Assembly: GCA_964618555.1 (NCBI GenBank)
Contig: CAZUBF010000015.1
Location: 1 to 38,419, forward strand
Source: Calidifontimicrobium sp964618555
Lineage (GTDB): Bacteria; Pseudomonadota; Gammaproteobacteria; Burkholderiales; Burkholderiaceae_C
DNA length: 38,419 nucleotides
Reading direction: 5' to 3'
Below the pieces are notes generated by a model. That model was not told the origin of the DNA, made no database searches, and worked only from the letters and a program-made list of their open reading frames with translations. Shown one piece after another: positions 25,398 through 34,690 of this stretch; position 1 is the stretch's first letter; each line of letters starts with the position of its first letter. Made by a program: the position numbers and the translations under genes.

Positions 25398-25886
25398 TCA
25401 GCCCAGCGCCAACACCCCCTGCACGCCGAGCACGACGAGCAGGTACCGCGCCGCCTTGCCGAGCGCGATCCAGGCCATGCTGCGCACCAGGTCCAGGCGC
25501 AGCCAGCCGGCGGCGAGCACCAGCGCGTCGCCGGCCAGCGGCACGAACGACAGGAACAACGCCGGCGGGCCCCAGCGGTGCAGGCGCTGCATCTGGCGCT
25601 CGTCGAGCTTCCAGCGCACGCGCTGGAAGCGCTGGTAACCCTGGCGCGCCGCGTGGCCCATGCCGAAGGTCAGCAGCGCGCCGGTCAGGTTGCCCAGCAG
25701 CGCGACGCCGAACGCCGGCCAGGCCAGCGCCGGGTACGCGGTGAGCAACGCGATCAGCACCACCTCGCTCGAACCGGGCAGGATCGTCGCCGACAGGAAC
25801 GCCGAGCCGAACAGGCCCCACAGGCCGGCCTCGGCACTCAGCCACGACTGCACCCACGCGGCGAACTGGTTCAGGGATTCGAACAT
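25398..25886 (-). CDS. YqaA-family VTT/DedA membrane protein
   Basis: A 162-residue inner-membrane protein of the VTT (DedA-like) fold, YqaA branch. Signatures are GLWGLFGSAFLSATILPGSSEVVLIAL, the central GVALLGNLTGALLTFGMGHAAR and the C-terminal PLAGDALVLAAGWLRLDLVRSMAWIALGKAARY. Related DedA proteins affect lipid scrambling or envelope homeostasis; YqaA itself is uncharacterised. The length matches the family. It is convergent with the HDOD gene and divergent from hppD, with 178 bp between the ATG and the hppD ATG. Confidence 0.93.
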   Translation of the reverse strand: MFESLNQFAAWVQSWLSAEAGLWGLFGSAFLSATILPGSSEVVLIALLTAYPALAWPAFGVALLGNLTGALLTFGMGHAARQGYQRFQRVRWKLDERQMQRLHRWGPPALFLSFVPLAGDALVLAAGWLRLDLVRSMAWIALGKAARYLLVVLGVQGVLALG

Positions 25887-26064
25887 CGTCGTGCATTGTC
25901 GGTGCCCGCGGCAGGGGCCCGGCGCGCGCGCCCGTGACCTCGCTCACGCCGGCCGCGCCCGGAACGGGGCCTGGCCGCACGCGCCCGGCGCGCCTACAGT
26001 GCACGCCACGGCCCGCCGCCCGCCGCGCGGGCGGCGCCTCGCCACCCATCGACAGGAGCACACG

Positions 26065-27180
26065 ATGTCGTTCACCCCCTGGGACAACCCGATGGGCACC
26101 GACGGATTCGAGTTCATCGAGTACGCCGCGCCCGACCCGAAGGCGATGGGCGCGCTGTTCGAGCGCATGGGTTTTCGCGCCATCGCGCGGCACCGGCACA
26201 AGGACGTGCTGCTGTACCGGCAGGGCGAGATCAACTTCATCGTCAACGCCGAGCCCGACTCGTTCGCGCAGCGCTTCGCGCGCCTGCACGGGCCGAGCAT
26301 CTGCGCCATCGCCTTCCGCGTGAGCGACGCCAAGGTGGCGTACGAGCGCGCGGTGTCGCTCGGCGCCTGGGGCTACGCCGGCCGGGCCGGGCCGGGCGAG
26401 CTGAACATTCCGGCGATCAAGGGCATCGGCGACAGCCTGATCTACCTCGTCGACCGCTGGCGCGGCAAGAACGGCGCGCGCGTGGGCGACATCGGCAACA
26501 TCGGCTTCTACGACGTCGACTTCGAGCCGCTGCACGCGGACTCGGGCGCCGAACTGAACCCCGACGGCCACGGCCTGACGGCGATCGACCACCTGACGCA
26601 CAACGTGCACCGCGGCCGCATGGGCGAGTGGGCCGAGTTCTACGAACGTCTGTTCAACTTCCGCGAGATCCGCTACTTCGACATCGAAGGCCAGATCACC
26701 GGCGTGAAGAGCAAGGCGATGACCAGCCCGTGCGGCAAGATCCGCATCCCGATCAACGAGGAAGGCAACGAGCAGGCCGGGCAGATCCAGGAGTACCTCG
26801 ACAAGTACCACGGCGAGGGCATCCAGCACATCGCGCTCGCCTCGTCGGACCTGCCGCGCAGCGTCGACGCGCTGCGTGCCGCGGGCGTCAAGCTGCTCGA
26901 CACGCCCGACACCTACTACGAGCTGGTCGACCGACGCATCCCCGGCCACGGCGAGGACGTCGAGGCGCTGCGCCGGCGACGCATCCTCGTCGACGGCAAG
27001 GCCGGCGCGCTGCTGCTGCAGATCTTCAGCGAGAACCAGCTCGGCCCGATCTTCTTCGAGTTCATCCAACGCAAGGGCGACCAGGGTTTCGGCGAGGGCA
27101 ATTTCAAGGCGCTCTTCGAGAGCCTCGAGCTCGATCAGATGCGCCGCGGGGTGCTCAAGGCCGGCGACGGCGATCAGTGA
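26065..27180 (+). CDS. hppD: 4-hydroxyphenylpyruvate dioxygenase
   Basis: A 371-residue Fe(II) enzyme that converts 4-hydroxyphenylpyruvate to homogentisate in tyrosine catabolism. The two-domain vicinal-oxygen-chelate fold is clear. The iron ligands are His176 (IDHLTHNV), His255 (GIQHIAL) and Glu332 (FFEFIQR). The C-terminal IQRKGDQGFGEGNFKALFESLE segment, which gates the active site, is intact. The start at 26065 has ACAGGAG at the right distance; the frame is open well upstream without signal. Other tyrosine-pathway genes (hmgA, fahA) are not in the window. Confidence 0.97.
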   Translation: MSFTPWDNPMGTDGFEFIEYAAPDPKAMGALFERMGFRAIARHRHKDVLLYRQGEINFIVNAEPDSFAQRFARLHGPSICAIAFRVSDAKVAYERAVSLGAWGYAGRAGPGELNIPAIKGIGDSLIYLVDRWRGKNGARVGDIGNIGFYDVDFEPLHADSGAELNPDGHGLTAIDHLTHNVHRGRMGEWAEFYERLFNFREIRYFDIEGQITGVKSKAMTSPCGKIRIPINEEGNEQAGQIQEYLDKYHGEGIQHIALASSDLPRSVDALRAAGVKLLDTPDTYYELVDRRIPGHGEDVEALRRRRILVDGKAGALLLQIFSENQLGPIFFEFIQRKGDQGFGEGNFKALFESLELDQMRRGVLKAGDGDQ

Positions 27181-27366
27181 CACGAAGATCCGATCGGGTT
27201 CGATCGGCAAGGCTTCGGGGCGGTCATGCCTGCCCGTCCCCGGAAGGTGGGCAACGCCGGCGGCTTGGTGCGCCTCGAGCGGTGGTCTGCGCCGCTTTGC
27301 GGCACCGACGAGCACGGCGCTGGCGAGCCCGTGCCCGCTCTCGCGCATCACCCACGCTGGCCCCTT

Positions 27367-27394
27367 GCGGCAGGCGGCGGGTGCCGCCTGCCGC
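27367..27394. repeat. Perfect 12-bp hairpin in a gene-free stretch
   Basis: GCGGCAGGCGGC (27367-27378) and GCCGCCTGCCGC (27383-27394) are exactly complementary with a GGGT loop. The region 27181-27530 between the convergent hppD and hydrolase genes holds no gene I can support on either strand. The hairpin has no T-tract on either side, so it may stop transcription only weakly or serve as a structured repeat. Confidence 0.5.
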
Positions 27395-27530
27395 GACGCA
27401 CCGATCCGCACCGTAGAACGGCCACCCTGCGGAACCCTCGCGACCGACGCCACACAGGCCAAGTCGCCCACAGGGACGAACGGTCGGGCACGGGGGGTGG
27501 CAATCCCGCCCGCGAGGGCCGCTGCGTGCT

Positions 27531-28445
27531 TCAGCCTGGCGGCGATGCCGGCGCGTCGAGCTGGCGCATCGCCGCGTCGAACACCTCGCGGCGGTAGACC
27601 ATGTGCACGTGGGCGACGCCGCGCAGGTGGCGGTTGTCGGCGCCGGGCAGCGTCGCGGTGCTGGCGGGGAACACGATGTTGTCGCAGTGGCCGTAGAAGC
27701 AGGTCGTCGGCACGCGTGCGCCGGCGGGCGACTCGCGTTGGACGAGGCCGTGCAGCCAGTCGCCGCGCAGGCGCATCTGGCGCGCGTTCGGGCTGTAGGC
27801 GAAACGCGCGAGCCAGGTGCCCCGGTGCGGCGTGCCGACGGTGATCAGCGCGTGGATGCCGCCGCCGCCCTGCGCCAGCCACTCGCGCACCGCGAGCCCG
27901 CCCATGCTGTGCGCGACGACCAGCGGCTCCTCGCCGGTGGCGTCACGCAGGCGCTGCACGCCGGCGTCGACGATCGCGGCGTACTGCTCGATGCGGCCGA
28001 ACACCGGGTGCAGGTTGAGCGCCACGCAGGGCACGCCGGCGGCGCGCAGCCGGCGCAGCCAGGGGTTCCACAGCCCGCGGTTGCACAGGAAGCCGTGCAC
28101 CAGCAGCACGCCGCGACGGCCGCGCGCGTCGGCGCCGAGGTGGTCGGGTACGGCGTCGGCGCGGAAGGGCTGGCGCCAGCCGAACACCACCAGCGCGGTC
28201 CAGGTCTCGCCGAGCCAGGCGCGCACCAGCTCGAGCGTTCGCGCGCGCGGCGCCGGGTCGTCGCGGTTGATGCGCGCGAGCAGCACGAACTCGACGCCGA
28301 GCAGCGCGCCGTGCCCGAACGTCGGCACCAGCACGCCCAGCAGCGCCCAGCCGGGGCGGCCGTGCGCCAGCGCGGTGACGACCCACAGCGCGGCAAGGGC
28401 CAGCAGCGCGAACACCAGCGCGCGCTGCAGGCGCGCGGTGGTCAT
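27531..28445 (-). CDS. Membrane-anchored alpha/beta hydrolase (lipase-like)
   Basis: A 304-residue protein. Two N-terminal membrane segments (about residues 8-28 and 33-55) are followed by an alpha/beta hydrolase domain. Its features are RRGVLLVHGFLCNRGLW (oxyanion loop HGF), the nucleophile elbow VVAHSMGGLAVREW (Ser in HSMGG), and ITVGTPHRGTWLA, typical of triacylglycerol-lipase or PGAP1-like hydrolases. The catalytic His is probably in VAHVHMVYR. The ATG at 28445 overlaps the stop of the GMC oxidoreductase (ATGA), so translation is coupled. It is the last gene of the Tat-protein/GMC/hydrolase operon. Esterase or lipase activity is expected; the substrate is unknown. Confidence 0.87.
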   Translation of the reverse strand: MTTARLQRALVFALLALAALWVVTALAHGRPGWALLGVLVPTFGHGALLGVEFVLLARINRDDPAPRARTLELVRAWLGETWTALVVFGWRQPFRADAVPDHLGADARGRRGVLLVHGFLCNRGLWNPWLRRLRAAGVPCVALNLHPVFGRIEQYAAIVDAGVQRLRDATGEEPLVVAHSMGGLAVREWLAQGGGGIHALITVGTPHRGTWLARFAYSPNARQMRLRGDWLHGLVQRESPAGARVPTTCFYGHCDNIVFPASTATLPGADNRHLRGVAHVHMVYRREVFDAAMRQLDAPASPPG

Positions 28446-30055
28446 GCCAGCGCCACCTCGCGCCCCGCGAGCCGGCGCGCGAGCTGCGTCGCGAGCTTGT
28501 TGACCAGGCCGTAGATCGACAGCTGCGGGTTCGCGCCGATGCTGGTCGGGAACAGCGAGCCGTCGTGTACCGACAGGTTCTCGAGCTGCCAGTGCACGCC
28601 GTCGGGGCGCACGACGCCGCGTTCGGCGTCGCCGGCCATGCCGCATCCGCCCATCACGTGCGCGCTGAACACGCGTGCCAGCAGCGGCTGCATCGGCAGT
28701 GCCTCGATCGCCGGTTTCGCCTCGGCCCAGCTCGTCCACGGGCGGGCCAGCTCGTGCGCTGCGGTCACGGTGCGTGCGCCGGCAGCGAACTGCAGCTCGG
28801 CCATGCTCAGCAGCGCGCGCCGCGCGCCGTCCATCACGAAAGGCGTCAGCGGGTAGTCGAGCACCGCGCTGCCGTCGTCGCGCAGCGTCACGCGCCCGCC
28901 CGCCGACTCGGGGTGGAAGCCGTCGCGCAGCAGCGCGAGCTGCGCGTGCCAGTGCGCGAAGGCGGACATCGCCTGCGCCTGGTCGGGCCCGAAGCCGGGC
29001 AGCGTGATGCCGAAGATCACCGGGTGGATCGGCGGGGCCTCGAGCTTGTAGCCGATCGGCCCGTCGAGCGGGTGCTCGTCGAGGAAGTGGTCGCTGTAGA
29101 CCGTCTGCGGCGCGCCCTGCCAGCCCTCGACGCGCTGGTCGAAGCGCGCCGCCGAGATCACCACCGGGTGCAGGAAGGTGCGCCGCCCCAGCCGCCCGTG
29201 CGGGTCGGGCGCGCCGGAGCGCAGCAGCAACGCGGGTGAGTTGATCGCGCCGCCGGCGACGACCACGTGCCGCGCGGCGATGCGCACCGCCGGTCCCGGC
29301 ACGCGGTCGCCGTTGAGCGCCACCGGCACGCAGTGCAGCGCCTGCGCGCGCCCGCGCTCGATCTCGATGCGCTCGACGCGCGTGTGCACCAGCAGCGCCG
29401 CGCCGCGTTCGAGCGCGGCGGGGATCGTCGTCACGAGCATCGACTGCTTGGCGTTGGTCGGGCACCCCAGCCCGCAGGAGCCGAGGTTCCAGCAGCTCTG
29501 CACGTTGCGCAGGATCGCCGCCGCGGCGATGCCCAGCCTGCGCGCGCCGCGCAGCAGCAGGTCGTTGTTCTCGTTCGGCGGCGTCAACCAGGGGCCGATG
29601 TGCAGGCGCCGCTCGGCCTGCGCGAACCACGCCGACATCGCCTCGTCGGTCAGCTCGGTCAGCCCGAAGTGCTCGCGCCAGTGCGCCAGCGTCTTCGACG
29701 GCGTGCGGAACGAGCTCGTCCAGTTCACCGTCGTCGAGCCGCCGACGCAGCGGCCCTGCAGGATCGTGATCGCCTTGTCGGCGGTCTTGCGCGCGGCGCT
29801 CTCCTGGTACAGCTGCGGGTAGGCGTCGCTTTCGAGCTGGCGGAAGTCGCGGCTCGAGCGCAGCGGGCCTTCCTCGACGATCACCACGTCGAGCCCGGCG
29901 GCGGTGAGCAGCTCGGCGCTGATGCCGGCTCCGGCGCCGCTGCCGACGATCGCCACGTCGCAGCGCATCGATGCCGGCGCCTCGCCGTGCGGGCCGCCAC
30001 GCACGCGCCAGCCGCGCGCCAGGCCGTCGGCGATCGGGTCGGGCAGGCGGCTCAT
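28442..30055 (-). CDS. GMC-family FAD oxidoreductase
   Basis: A 537-residue glucose-methanol-choline oxidoreductase. The FAD Rossmann motif is VAIVGSGAGAGISAELL (residues about 34-50). The second FAD contact is GRCVGGSTTVNWTSSFRTP. The C-terminal domain has SAHVMGGCGM (active-site His region) and ANPQLSIYGLVNKLA. A four-Cys stretch, SCWNLGSCGLGCP, recalls the GMC members that accept alcohols or sterol-like substrates and pass electrons to a membrane partner rather than to O2. It is between a Tat-signal small protein and an alpha/beta hydrolase in one operon, so a role in oxidising a lipid-derived alcohol is plausible but inferred. Confidence 0.92.
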   Translation of the reverse strand: MSRLPDPIADGLARGWRVRGGPHGEAPASMRCDVAIVGSGAGAGISAELLTAAGLDVVIVEEGPLRSSRDFRQLESDAYPQLYQESAARKTADKAITILQGRCVGGSTTVNWTSSFRTPSKTLAHWREHFGLTELTDEAMSAWFAQAERRLHIGPWLTPPNENNDLLLRGARRLGIAAAAILRNVQSCWNLGSCGLGCPTNAKQSMLVTTIPAALERGAALLVHTRVERIEIERGRAQALHCVPVALNGDRVPGPAVRIAARHVVVAGGAINSPALLLRSGAPDPHGRLGRRTFLHPVVISAARFDQRVEGWQGAPQTVYSDHFLDEHPLDGPIGYKLEAPPIHPVIFGITLPGFGPDQAQAMSAFAHWHAQLALLRDGFHPESAGGRVTLRDDGSAVLDYPLTPFVMDGARRALLSMAELQFAAGARTVTAAHELARPWTSWAEAKPAIEALPMQPLLARVFSAHVMGGCGMAGDAERGVVRPDGVHWQLENLSVHDGSLFPTSIGANPQLSIYGLVNKLATQLARRLAGREVALA

Positions 30056-30095
30056 CGGGGGCTGCCCGTTGCTTCGCGGTCGTGCATGCCGGGAC

Positions 30096-30602
30096 TCACA
30101 GGTCGGTCGGGCCGGGGTAGCCGAGCGCGGCCCAGGTGGACCGGTCGGCGTAGTACGCCGCGTTGGTCAGGTCGCGCAGCGCGTGATACGTCTGCCGGCG
30201 CAGCGACAGGCGCGACAGGCGCAACCCCTGCAGTGCAGCCTGCAGTTCGGCGACGCCCGCGTCGCGCCACGCCGGCACCAGCCCGGCAAAAGCCACGCGC
30301 CCCGGTGCGCTGCCCAGCAGCGCCAGCAGCTGCGACAGCTCGCCGCGCACCGCCGGCGGCAGCGCGGCGACCGCGTCGTCGACGCGCTGCAGGTGCGCGG
30401 CCAGTGCCCGGCGCTGCGCGGCGGCGTCGGCGGGAAGGCTGCCGTCGAGCACGGCGCGGGCGACGGCCTCGAACACCTCGCGCCCCGCCGCAGCGAGCCT
30501 GCCGTCGACCAGCCCGGGGCGCAGCAGCGCCAGCCCGCCGCCGGCCACCGCCAGCACGCCGGCGCCGGCCAGCCCGAGCTTGAGCAGGGTGCGTCGTTGC
30601 AT
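30096..30602 (-). CDS. Tat-signal protein, probable partner of the GMC oxidoreductase
   Basis: A 168-residue protein with a twin-arginine signal (MQRRTLLKLGLAGAGVLAVA) and a helical mature part: REVFEAVARAVLDGSLP, ALAAHLQRVDDAVAALPP, QTYHALRDLTNAAYYADRSTWAALGYPGP. This layout matches the gluconate 2-dehydrogenase subunit-3-like proteins that accompany membrane-bound GMC enzymes, with a folded, Tat-exported small subunit. The stop is 40 bp before the GMC gene. The ATG at 30602 is chosen so that the Arg pair sits at the N terminus. Confidence 0.8.
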   Translation of the reverse strand: MQRRTLLKLGLAGAGVLAVAGGGLALLRPGLVDGRLAAAGREVFEAVARAVLDGSLPADAAAQRRALAAHLQRVDDAVAALPPAVRGELSQLLALLGSAPGRVAFAGLVPAWRDAGVAELQAALQGLRLSRLSLRRQTYHALRDLTNAAYYADRSTWAALGYPGPTDL

Positions 30603-30668
30603 CGCGGCGAGTGTTGCATCATTGGTGCCGCGCCCGTAGAGGCCCGCGACTAGCGGGCGCGCGCCCCG

Positions 30669-31394
30669 ATGTCCAGTCGATCCGTCTCCGACACCATCCT
30701 CGCCGACCTGAAGCGCGTCGAGGCCGAGCGCCGCGCGCGCGCCGCCGACCCGGCGCTCGCCGACGCAGTGCAGCGATTGAAGGCTTACCAGCAGAAGCGC
30801 TTCGAGACCACCTACGCCGACCTGCTGGCCGACCCGCGCAACCGCAACGCCGCCGGCTTCTTCCTGCAGGAGCTGTACGGGCCGCACGACTTCACGCGGC
30901 GCGACGCGCAGTTCGCGCGCATCGTGCCGGCGATGGTGCGGCTGTTCCCGCGCGAGGTGGTCGACACGGTGCGCCACCTCGCGGCGCTGCACGCGCTGTC
31001 GGAGGAACTCGACACGGCGATGGCGCGCCGGCTCGGCGCGCGGGGGCTCGACGGCCGCGTCTACGTCGAGCTGTGGCAGGCCACCGGCCGCCCGGCCGAG
31101 CGGCGCGCGCAGATCGAACTGACGCACCGCGTCGGCCTCGATCTCGACGCGTACACGCGCAACCCGTTGCTGCGCCACAGCCTGCGCATGATGCGCGGGC
31201 CGGCGCGGCTGGCCGGGCTCGACGCGCTGCAGCGTTTTCTCGAGTCGGGGTTCGACACCTTCCGCGCGATGCACGGCGCCCAGGCCTTCCTGGCGACCAT
31301 CGTGCACCGCGAGACCGAGCTCGCCGAGCGGCTGTTTGCCGCCGACGCTGTCGCCGCCGCGACAACCGGCGCGGCGCTGGGGCAACTACCGTAG
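30669..31394 (+). CDS. FFLEELY-motif protein
   Basis: A 241-residue, mainly helical protein carrying FFLQELYGPHDFTRRDAQFARIVPAMVRLFP, the hallmark of the conserved but uncharacterised FFLEELY-motif family common in Burkholderiales. There is no signal peptide or membrane segment. It lies 66 bp from the divergent Tat-signal gene and 77 bp upstream of the acyl-CoA ligase, with which it may be co-transcribed. Function is unknown. Confidence 0.87.
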   Translation: MSSRSVSDTILADLKRVEAERRARAADPALADAVQRLKAYQQKRFETTYADLLADPRNRNAAGFFLQELYGPHDFTRRDAQFARIVPAMVRLFPREVVDTVRHLAALHALSEELDTAMARRLGARGLDGRVYVELWQATGRPAERRAQIELTHRVGLDLDAYTRNPLLRHSLRMMRGPARLAGLDALQRFLESGFDTFRAMHGAQAFLATIVHRETELAERLFAADAVAAATTGAALGQLP

Positions 31395-31471
31395 CGCCCC
31401 CCGCGCCCGGGCGGCGAGCATGCGAGGCCTCGTTGCCGTCCCCTGAGTCGCATCCGTTGGAGTCCATCCCC

Positions 31472-33193
31472 GTGCAAGCCGTGCTCGAACCGCGCAGCGC
31501 CGCCGCGTCGCCCTCCCCCCGGCCGTGGCTGAACAACTACCCGCCCGGCGTGCCCGCCGAGGTCGAGATCGACCCGCGCATGACGCTGGTCGACGTGCTC
31601 GAGCAGTCGTTCCGGCAGTACGGCAGCCGCGACGCGGCGGCGTGCATGGACGTGCGGCTGCGCTACCGCGACCTCGACGACCTGTCGCAGGCGCTGGGCG
31701 CGTACCTGCAGTCGCTCGGCCTCGAGCGCGGCGCGCGCGTCGCGCTGATGATGCCCAACCTGCCGCAGTACATGGTGGCGATCGCCGCGGTGCTGCGTGC
31801 CGGCTACGCGGTGGTCAATGTCAACCCGCTGTACACGCCGCGCGAGCTCGAGCACCAGCTCAGCGACTCGGGGGCGCAGGCGATCGTCGTGCTCGAGAAC
31901 TTCGCCGCCACGCTCGAGGAGGTGATCGAGCACACGCCGGTGCGCCACGTGGTGCTGTGCGCGATGGGCGACCTGCTCGGCTTCTGGTGGGGCAACTTCG
32001 TCAACTTCGCGGTGCGCCACCTGAAGAAGATGGTGCCCGAGTTCCGGCTGCCGCTGCACGACGGGCGCACCGTCAAGCGCTTCAACATGGCGGTGGCCGA
32101 GGGCACGCGCATGTCGCTGCGGCGCGCCGACGTCGCCCCCGACGACGTCGCGTTCCTGCAGTACACGGGCGGCACCACCGGCGTGTCCAAGGGCGCGACG
32201 CTGACGCACCGCAACGTGGTCGCCAACATCGTGCAGACCGAGGCCTGGTTCAAGCCGGTGCTCGACACCGTCGGCCACAGGCAGCTGACCGTGGTGTGCG
32301 CGCTGCCGCTGTACCACATCTTCGCGCTGACGATCTGCTACTTCATGGGAGCGCGCTTGGGCTCGATGAACCTGCTGATCCCCAACCCGCGCGACCTGCC
32401 GGGGCTGGTGAAGACGCTCGCCAAGCACAGGATCCACATGTTCCCGGCGGTGAACACGTTGTTCAACGCGCTGGCCAACGACCCCGACTTCGCGCGGCTG
32501 GACTTCAGCGAACTCGTCGTGTCCAACGGCGGCGGCATGGCGGTGCAGCAGGCCACCGCCGAGAAGTGGCTCAAGGTCACCGGCTGCCCGGTGGTCGAGG
32601 GCTACGGGCTGAGCGAGACCTCGCCGGTGGCCACCAGCAACCGGCTCGACAAGCGCGAATTCACCGGCACCATCGGGCTGCCGGTGCCGTCGACCGACAT
32701 CGCGATCCGCGACGACGAGGGCCGCGACCTGCCGTTCGGCTCGCCCGGCGAGATCTGCATCCGCGGCCCGCAGGTGATGGCCGGCTACTGGAACCGGCCC
32801 GACGAGACGGCCAAGGTCATGACGCCCGACGGCTACTTCAAGAGCGGCGACGTCGGCGTGATGGACGAGCGCGGCTACATCCGCATCGTCGACCGCAAGA
32901 AGGACATGATCCTGGTGTCGGGCTTCAACGTCTACCCGAACGAGATCGAGCAGGTGGTCAGCCTGATGCCCGGCGTGCTCGAATGCGCCGCCGTCGGCAT
33001 CCCCGACGAGAAGTCGGGCGAGGCGGTGAAGCTGTTCGTCGTCAAGCGCGACCCGACGCTGTCCGAGGACGACGTGGCGCGCTACTGCCGCGACAACTTC
33101 ACCGCGTACAAGCGGCCGAAGTACATCGAGTTCCGCGACGACCTGCCCAAGAGCAACGTCGGCAAGATCCTGCGCCGCGAGCTGAGGAAGTAG
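31472..33193 (+). CDS. Long-chain fatty-acid-CoA ligase
   Basis: A 573-residue adenylate-forming enzyme that activates fatty acids to acyl-CoA. Motifs seen are the ATP P-loop YTGGTTGVSKGATLTH (about residues 231-246), the A5 motif GYGLSETSPVATSN, and GYFKSGDVGVMDERGYIRIVDRKKDMILVSGFNVYPNEIE (A7/A8, acyl-AMP and CoA switching). The C-terminal Lys is in SNVGKILRRELRK. This is FadD-like in length and order, but several FadD paralogues are usual in the group, so no symbol is given. The start is GTG at 31472 with GGAG about ten bases upstream. It follows the FFLEELY gene. Confidence 0.93.
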   Translation: MQAVLEPRSAAASPSPRPWLNNYPPGVPAEVEIDPRMTLVDVLEQSFRQYGSRDAAACMDVRLRYRDLDDLSQALGAYLQSLGLERGARVALMMPNLPQYMVAIAAVLRAGYAVVNVNPLYTPRELEHQLSDSGAQAIVVLENFAATLEEVIEHTPVRHVVLCAMGDLLGFWWGNFVNFAVRHLKKMVPEFRLPLHDGRTVKRFNMAVAEGTRMSLRRADVAPDDVAFLQYTGGTTGVSKGATLTHRNVVANIVQTEAWFKPVLDTVGHRQLTVVCALPLYHIFALTICYFMGARLGSMNLLIPNPRDLPGLVKTLAKHRIHMFPAVNTLFNALANDPDFARLDFSELVVSNGGGMAVQQATAEKWLKVTGCPVVEGYGLSETSPVATSNRLDKREFTGTIGLPVPSTDIAIRDDEGRDLPFGSPGEICIRGPQVMAGYWNRPDETAKVMTPDGYFKSGDVGVMDERGYIRIVDRKKDMILVSGFNVYPNEIEQVVSLMPGVLECAAVGIPDEKSGEAVKLFVVKRDPTLSEDDVARYCRDNFTAYKRPKYIEFRDDLPKSNVGKILRRELRK

Positions 33194-33326
33194 GCCCACC
33201 CGGCAGCGCCTCGGCGCAGTCCCCGAGCCACGAAGGGGCCGTCTCACGCACCGGGGGAGCCACGCCAGCGGGCCGCCCGAGCCGGATCGCGCCGACCCGC
33301 CAGTGCACGTGGCGCAGGGTCGGGGT

Positions 33327-34562
33327 TCAGCGCATCGGCAGCAGCAGCTTCGCGATGCCGCGTGCCGACACCAGATGGCCGGGGTTGGCGGTTTCGTCGA
33401 GCACCCCGGCCATGCGGCGCACCAGCGCCGGCGTGCGCTTCGCGCGCCAGATCACCAGATCGGCCAGCCACGGGTGGTGGTTGACGCGGTTGGCGCGTTC
33501 GTACATCTCGAAGCGCGGCTTGAGGGTGCGCAGCGAATGCTCGTACGTGGCGCGCGTGGCCGCGTCGTCGAGCGGCTCGCGACGCTGCGCGAGCAGCGCC
33601 TGCGCCGCGAGCATCCCGGTCTCCATCGCCTTGCCGATGCCCTCGCCGGTGAACGCGTAGGTGCTGCCGGCGGCCTCGCCGGTGACCAGCAGGCCGGGGC
33701 GGCTCCATGCGGCGCCGTCGAGCGAGCAGCGCAGCGGCGCCCCCTTCAGGTCGCCCTGCAGCGTGCCGCCGGCCAGCAGCTCGCCGGCCGACGGGTGGAC
33801 TTCGGCGAAGGCGGCGAACATCCCGCGCAGGTTGACGTCGGCCATCGTCGCGCGGCCGTCGGCGCCGGTGGCGTGGCTGTGCGTGAGCCCCACGCCGACG
33901 TTGAACACGCCGTCCGGCGCCGGGAAGATCCAGCCGTAGCCGCGTGCCAGCCGGCGGTGCCACACCACCTCGAGCGCATCGATGCGCCCGACCATGCCTT
34001 CGTGTCTCACGTACCCGCGCAGCGCCACCGCGCTGGGCGTGCGTCGCCGGCACACCTGCGCCGCCAGCAGCGCCTGCGGCACCGCGCCGGTGGCCAGCAC
34101 GACCCACGGTGCGTGCACCTCGCGCACGCCGTCGGCACCGCGCAGCCGCGCGCCGACCACGCGCTCGCCGTCGACCAGCGGCGCGTCGAAGCGCCACGGC
34201 GTGGCCAGCGTCGCGCCGGCGCGCACCGCGGCGCGCACCAGGATGTGGTCGAGCGCCAGGCGCGGCAGCACCGCCAGGCGGCCCGGCACGTCGACGCGCC
34301 CGCCGCCCGGGCCGATGCAGCCGACGTGGTGCACGCGCCGCGCCTGCGCCATCACCTCCTCGTGCACGCCCAGGCGCTGCAGCGCAGCGTGTGCGTCGGG
34401 GATCAGCCCGTCGCCGCAGACCTTGTCGCGCGGAAAGCGGTGCTGGTCGACGAGCGCCACGTCGACGCCGGCGACCGCCAGCGCGTGCGCGCAGGCGCTG
34501 CCCGCAGGCCCGGCGCCGACCACCAGCACGTCGCAGGCGGCAGGAGGTGCGGCGTCGGTCAT
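33327..34562 (-). CDS. Geranylgeranyl-reductase-family flavoprotein
   Basis: A 411-residue FAD-dependent oxidoreductase. The N-terminal motif VLVVGAGPAGSACAHALAVAG is followed by the family stretch FPRDKVCGDGLIPDA, then VVLATGAVPQALLA and the later FAD contact RPGLLVTGEAAGSTYAFTGEGIGKAMETG. This is the COG0644 group, which includes geranylgeranyl reductases and electron-transfer or halogenase-like flavoproteins. No cofactor-synthesis neighbours are present to fix the substrate. The ATG at 34562 gives a normal length. It is divergent from the DksA/TraR gene. Confidence 0.88.
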   Translation of the reverse strand: MTDAAPPAACDVLVVGAGPAGSACAHALAVAGVDVALVDQHRFPRDKVCGDGLIPDAHAALQRLGVHEEVMAQARRVHHVGCIGPGGGRVDVPGRLAVLPRLALDHILVRAAVRAGATLATPWRFDAPLVDGERVVGARLRGADGVREVHAPWVVLATGAVPQALLAAQVCRRRTPSAVALRGYVRHEGMVGRIDALEVVWHRRLARGYGWIFPAPDGVFNVGVGLTHSHATGADGRATMADVNLRGMFAAFAEVHPSAGELLAGGTLQGDLKGAPLRCSLDGAAWSRPGLLVTGEAAGSTYAFTGEGIGKAMETGMLAAQALLAQRREPLDDAATRATYEHSLRTLKPRFEMYERANRVNHHPWLADLVIWRAKRTPALVRRMAGVLDETANPGHLVSARGIAKLLLPMR

Positions 34563-34690
34563 CGGTGGGCGTGGGCAGGGCGGCCGATTGTAGGGAGGGC
34601 TCTCGGGGGCGGTCGATGGCTTGAGCAAGGTCAATGGGCGGACAATGGGGCGCTGCGAACATGATCCATGACGATGAGGAGCAGTCCCCG

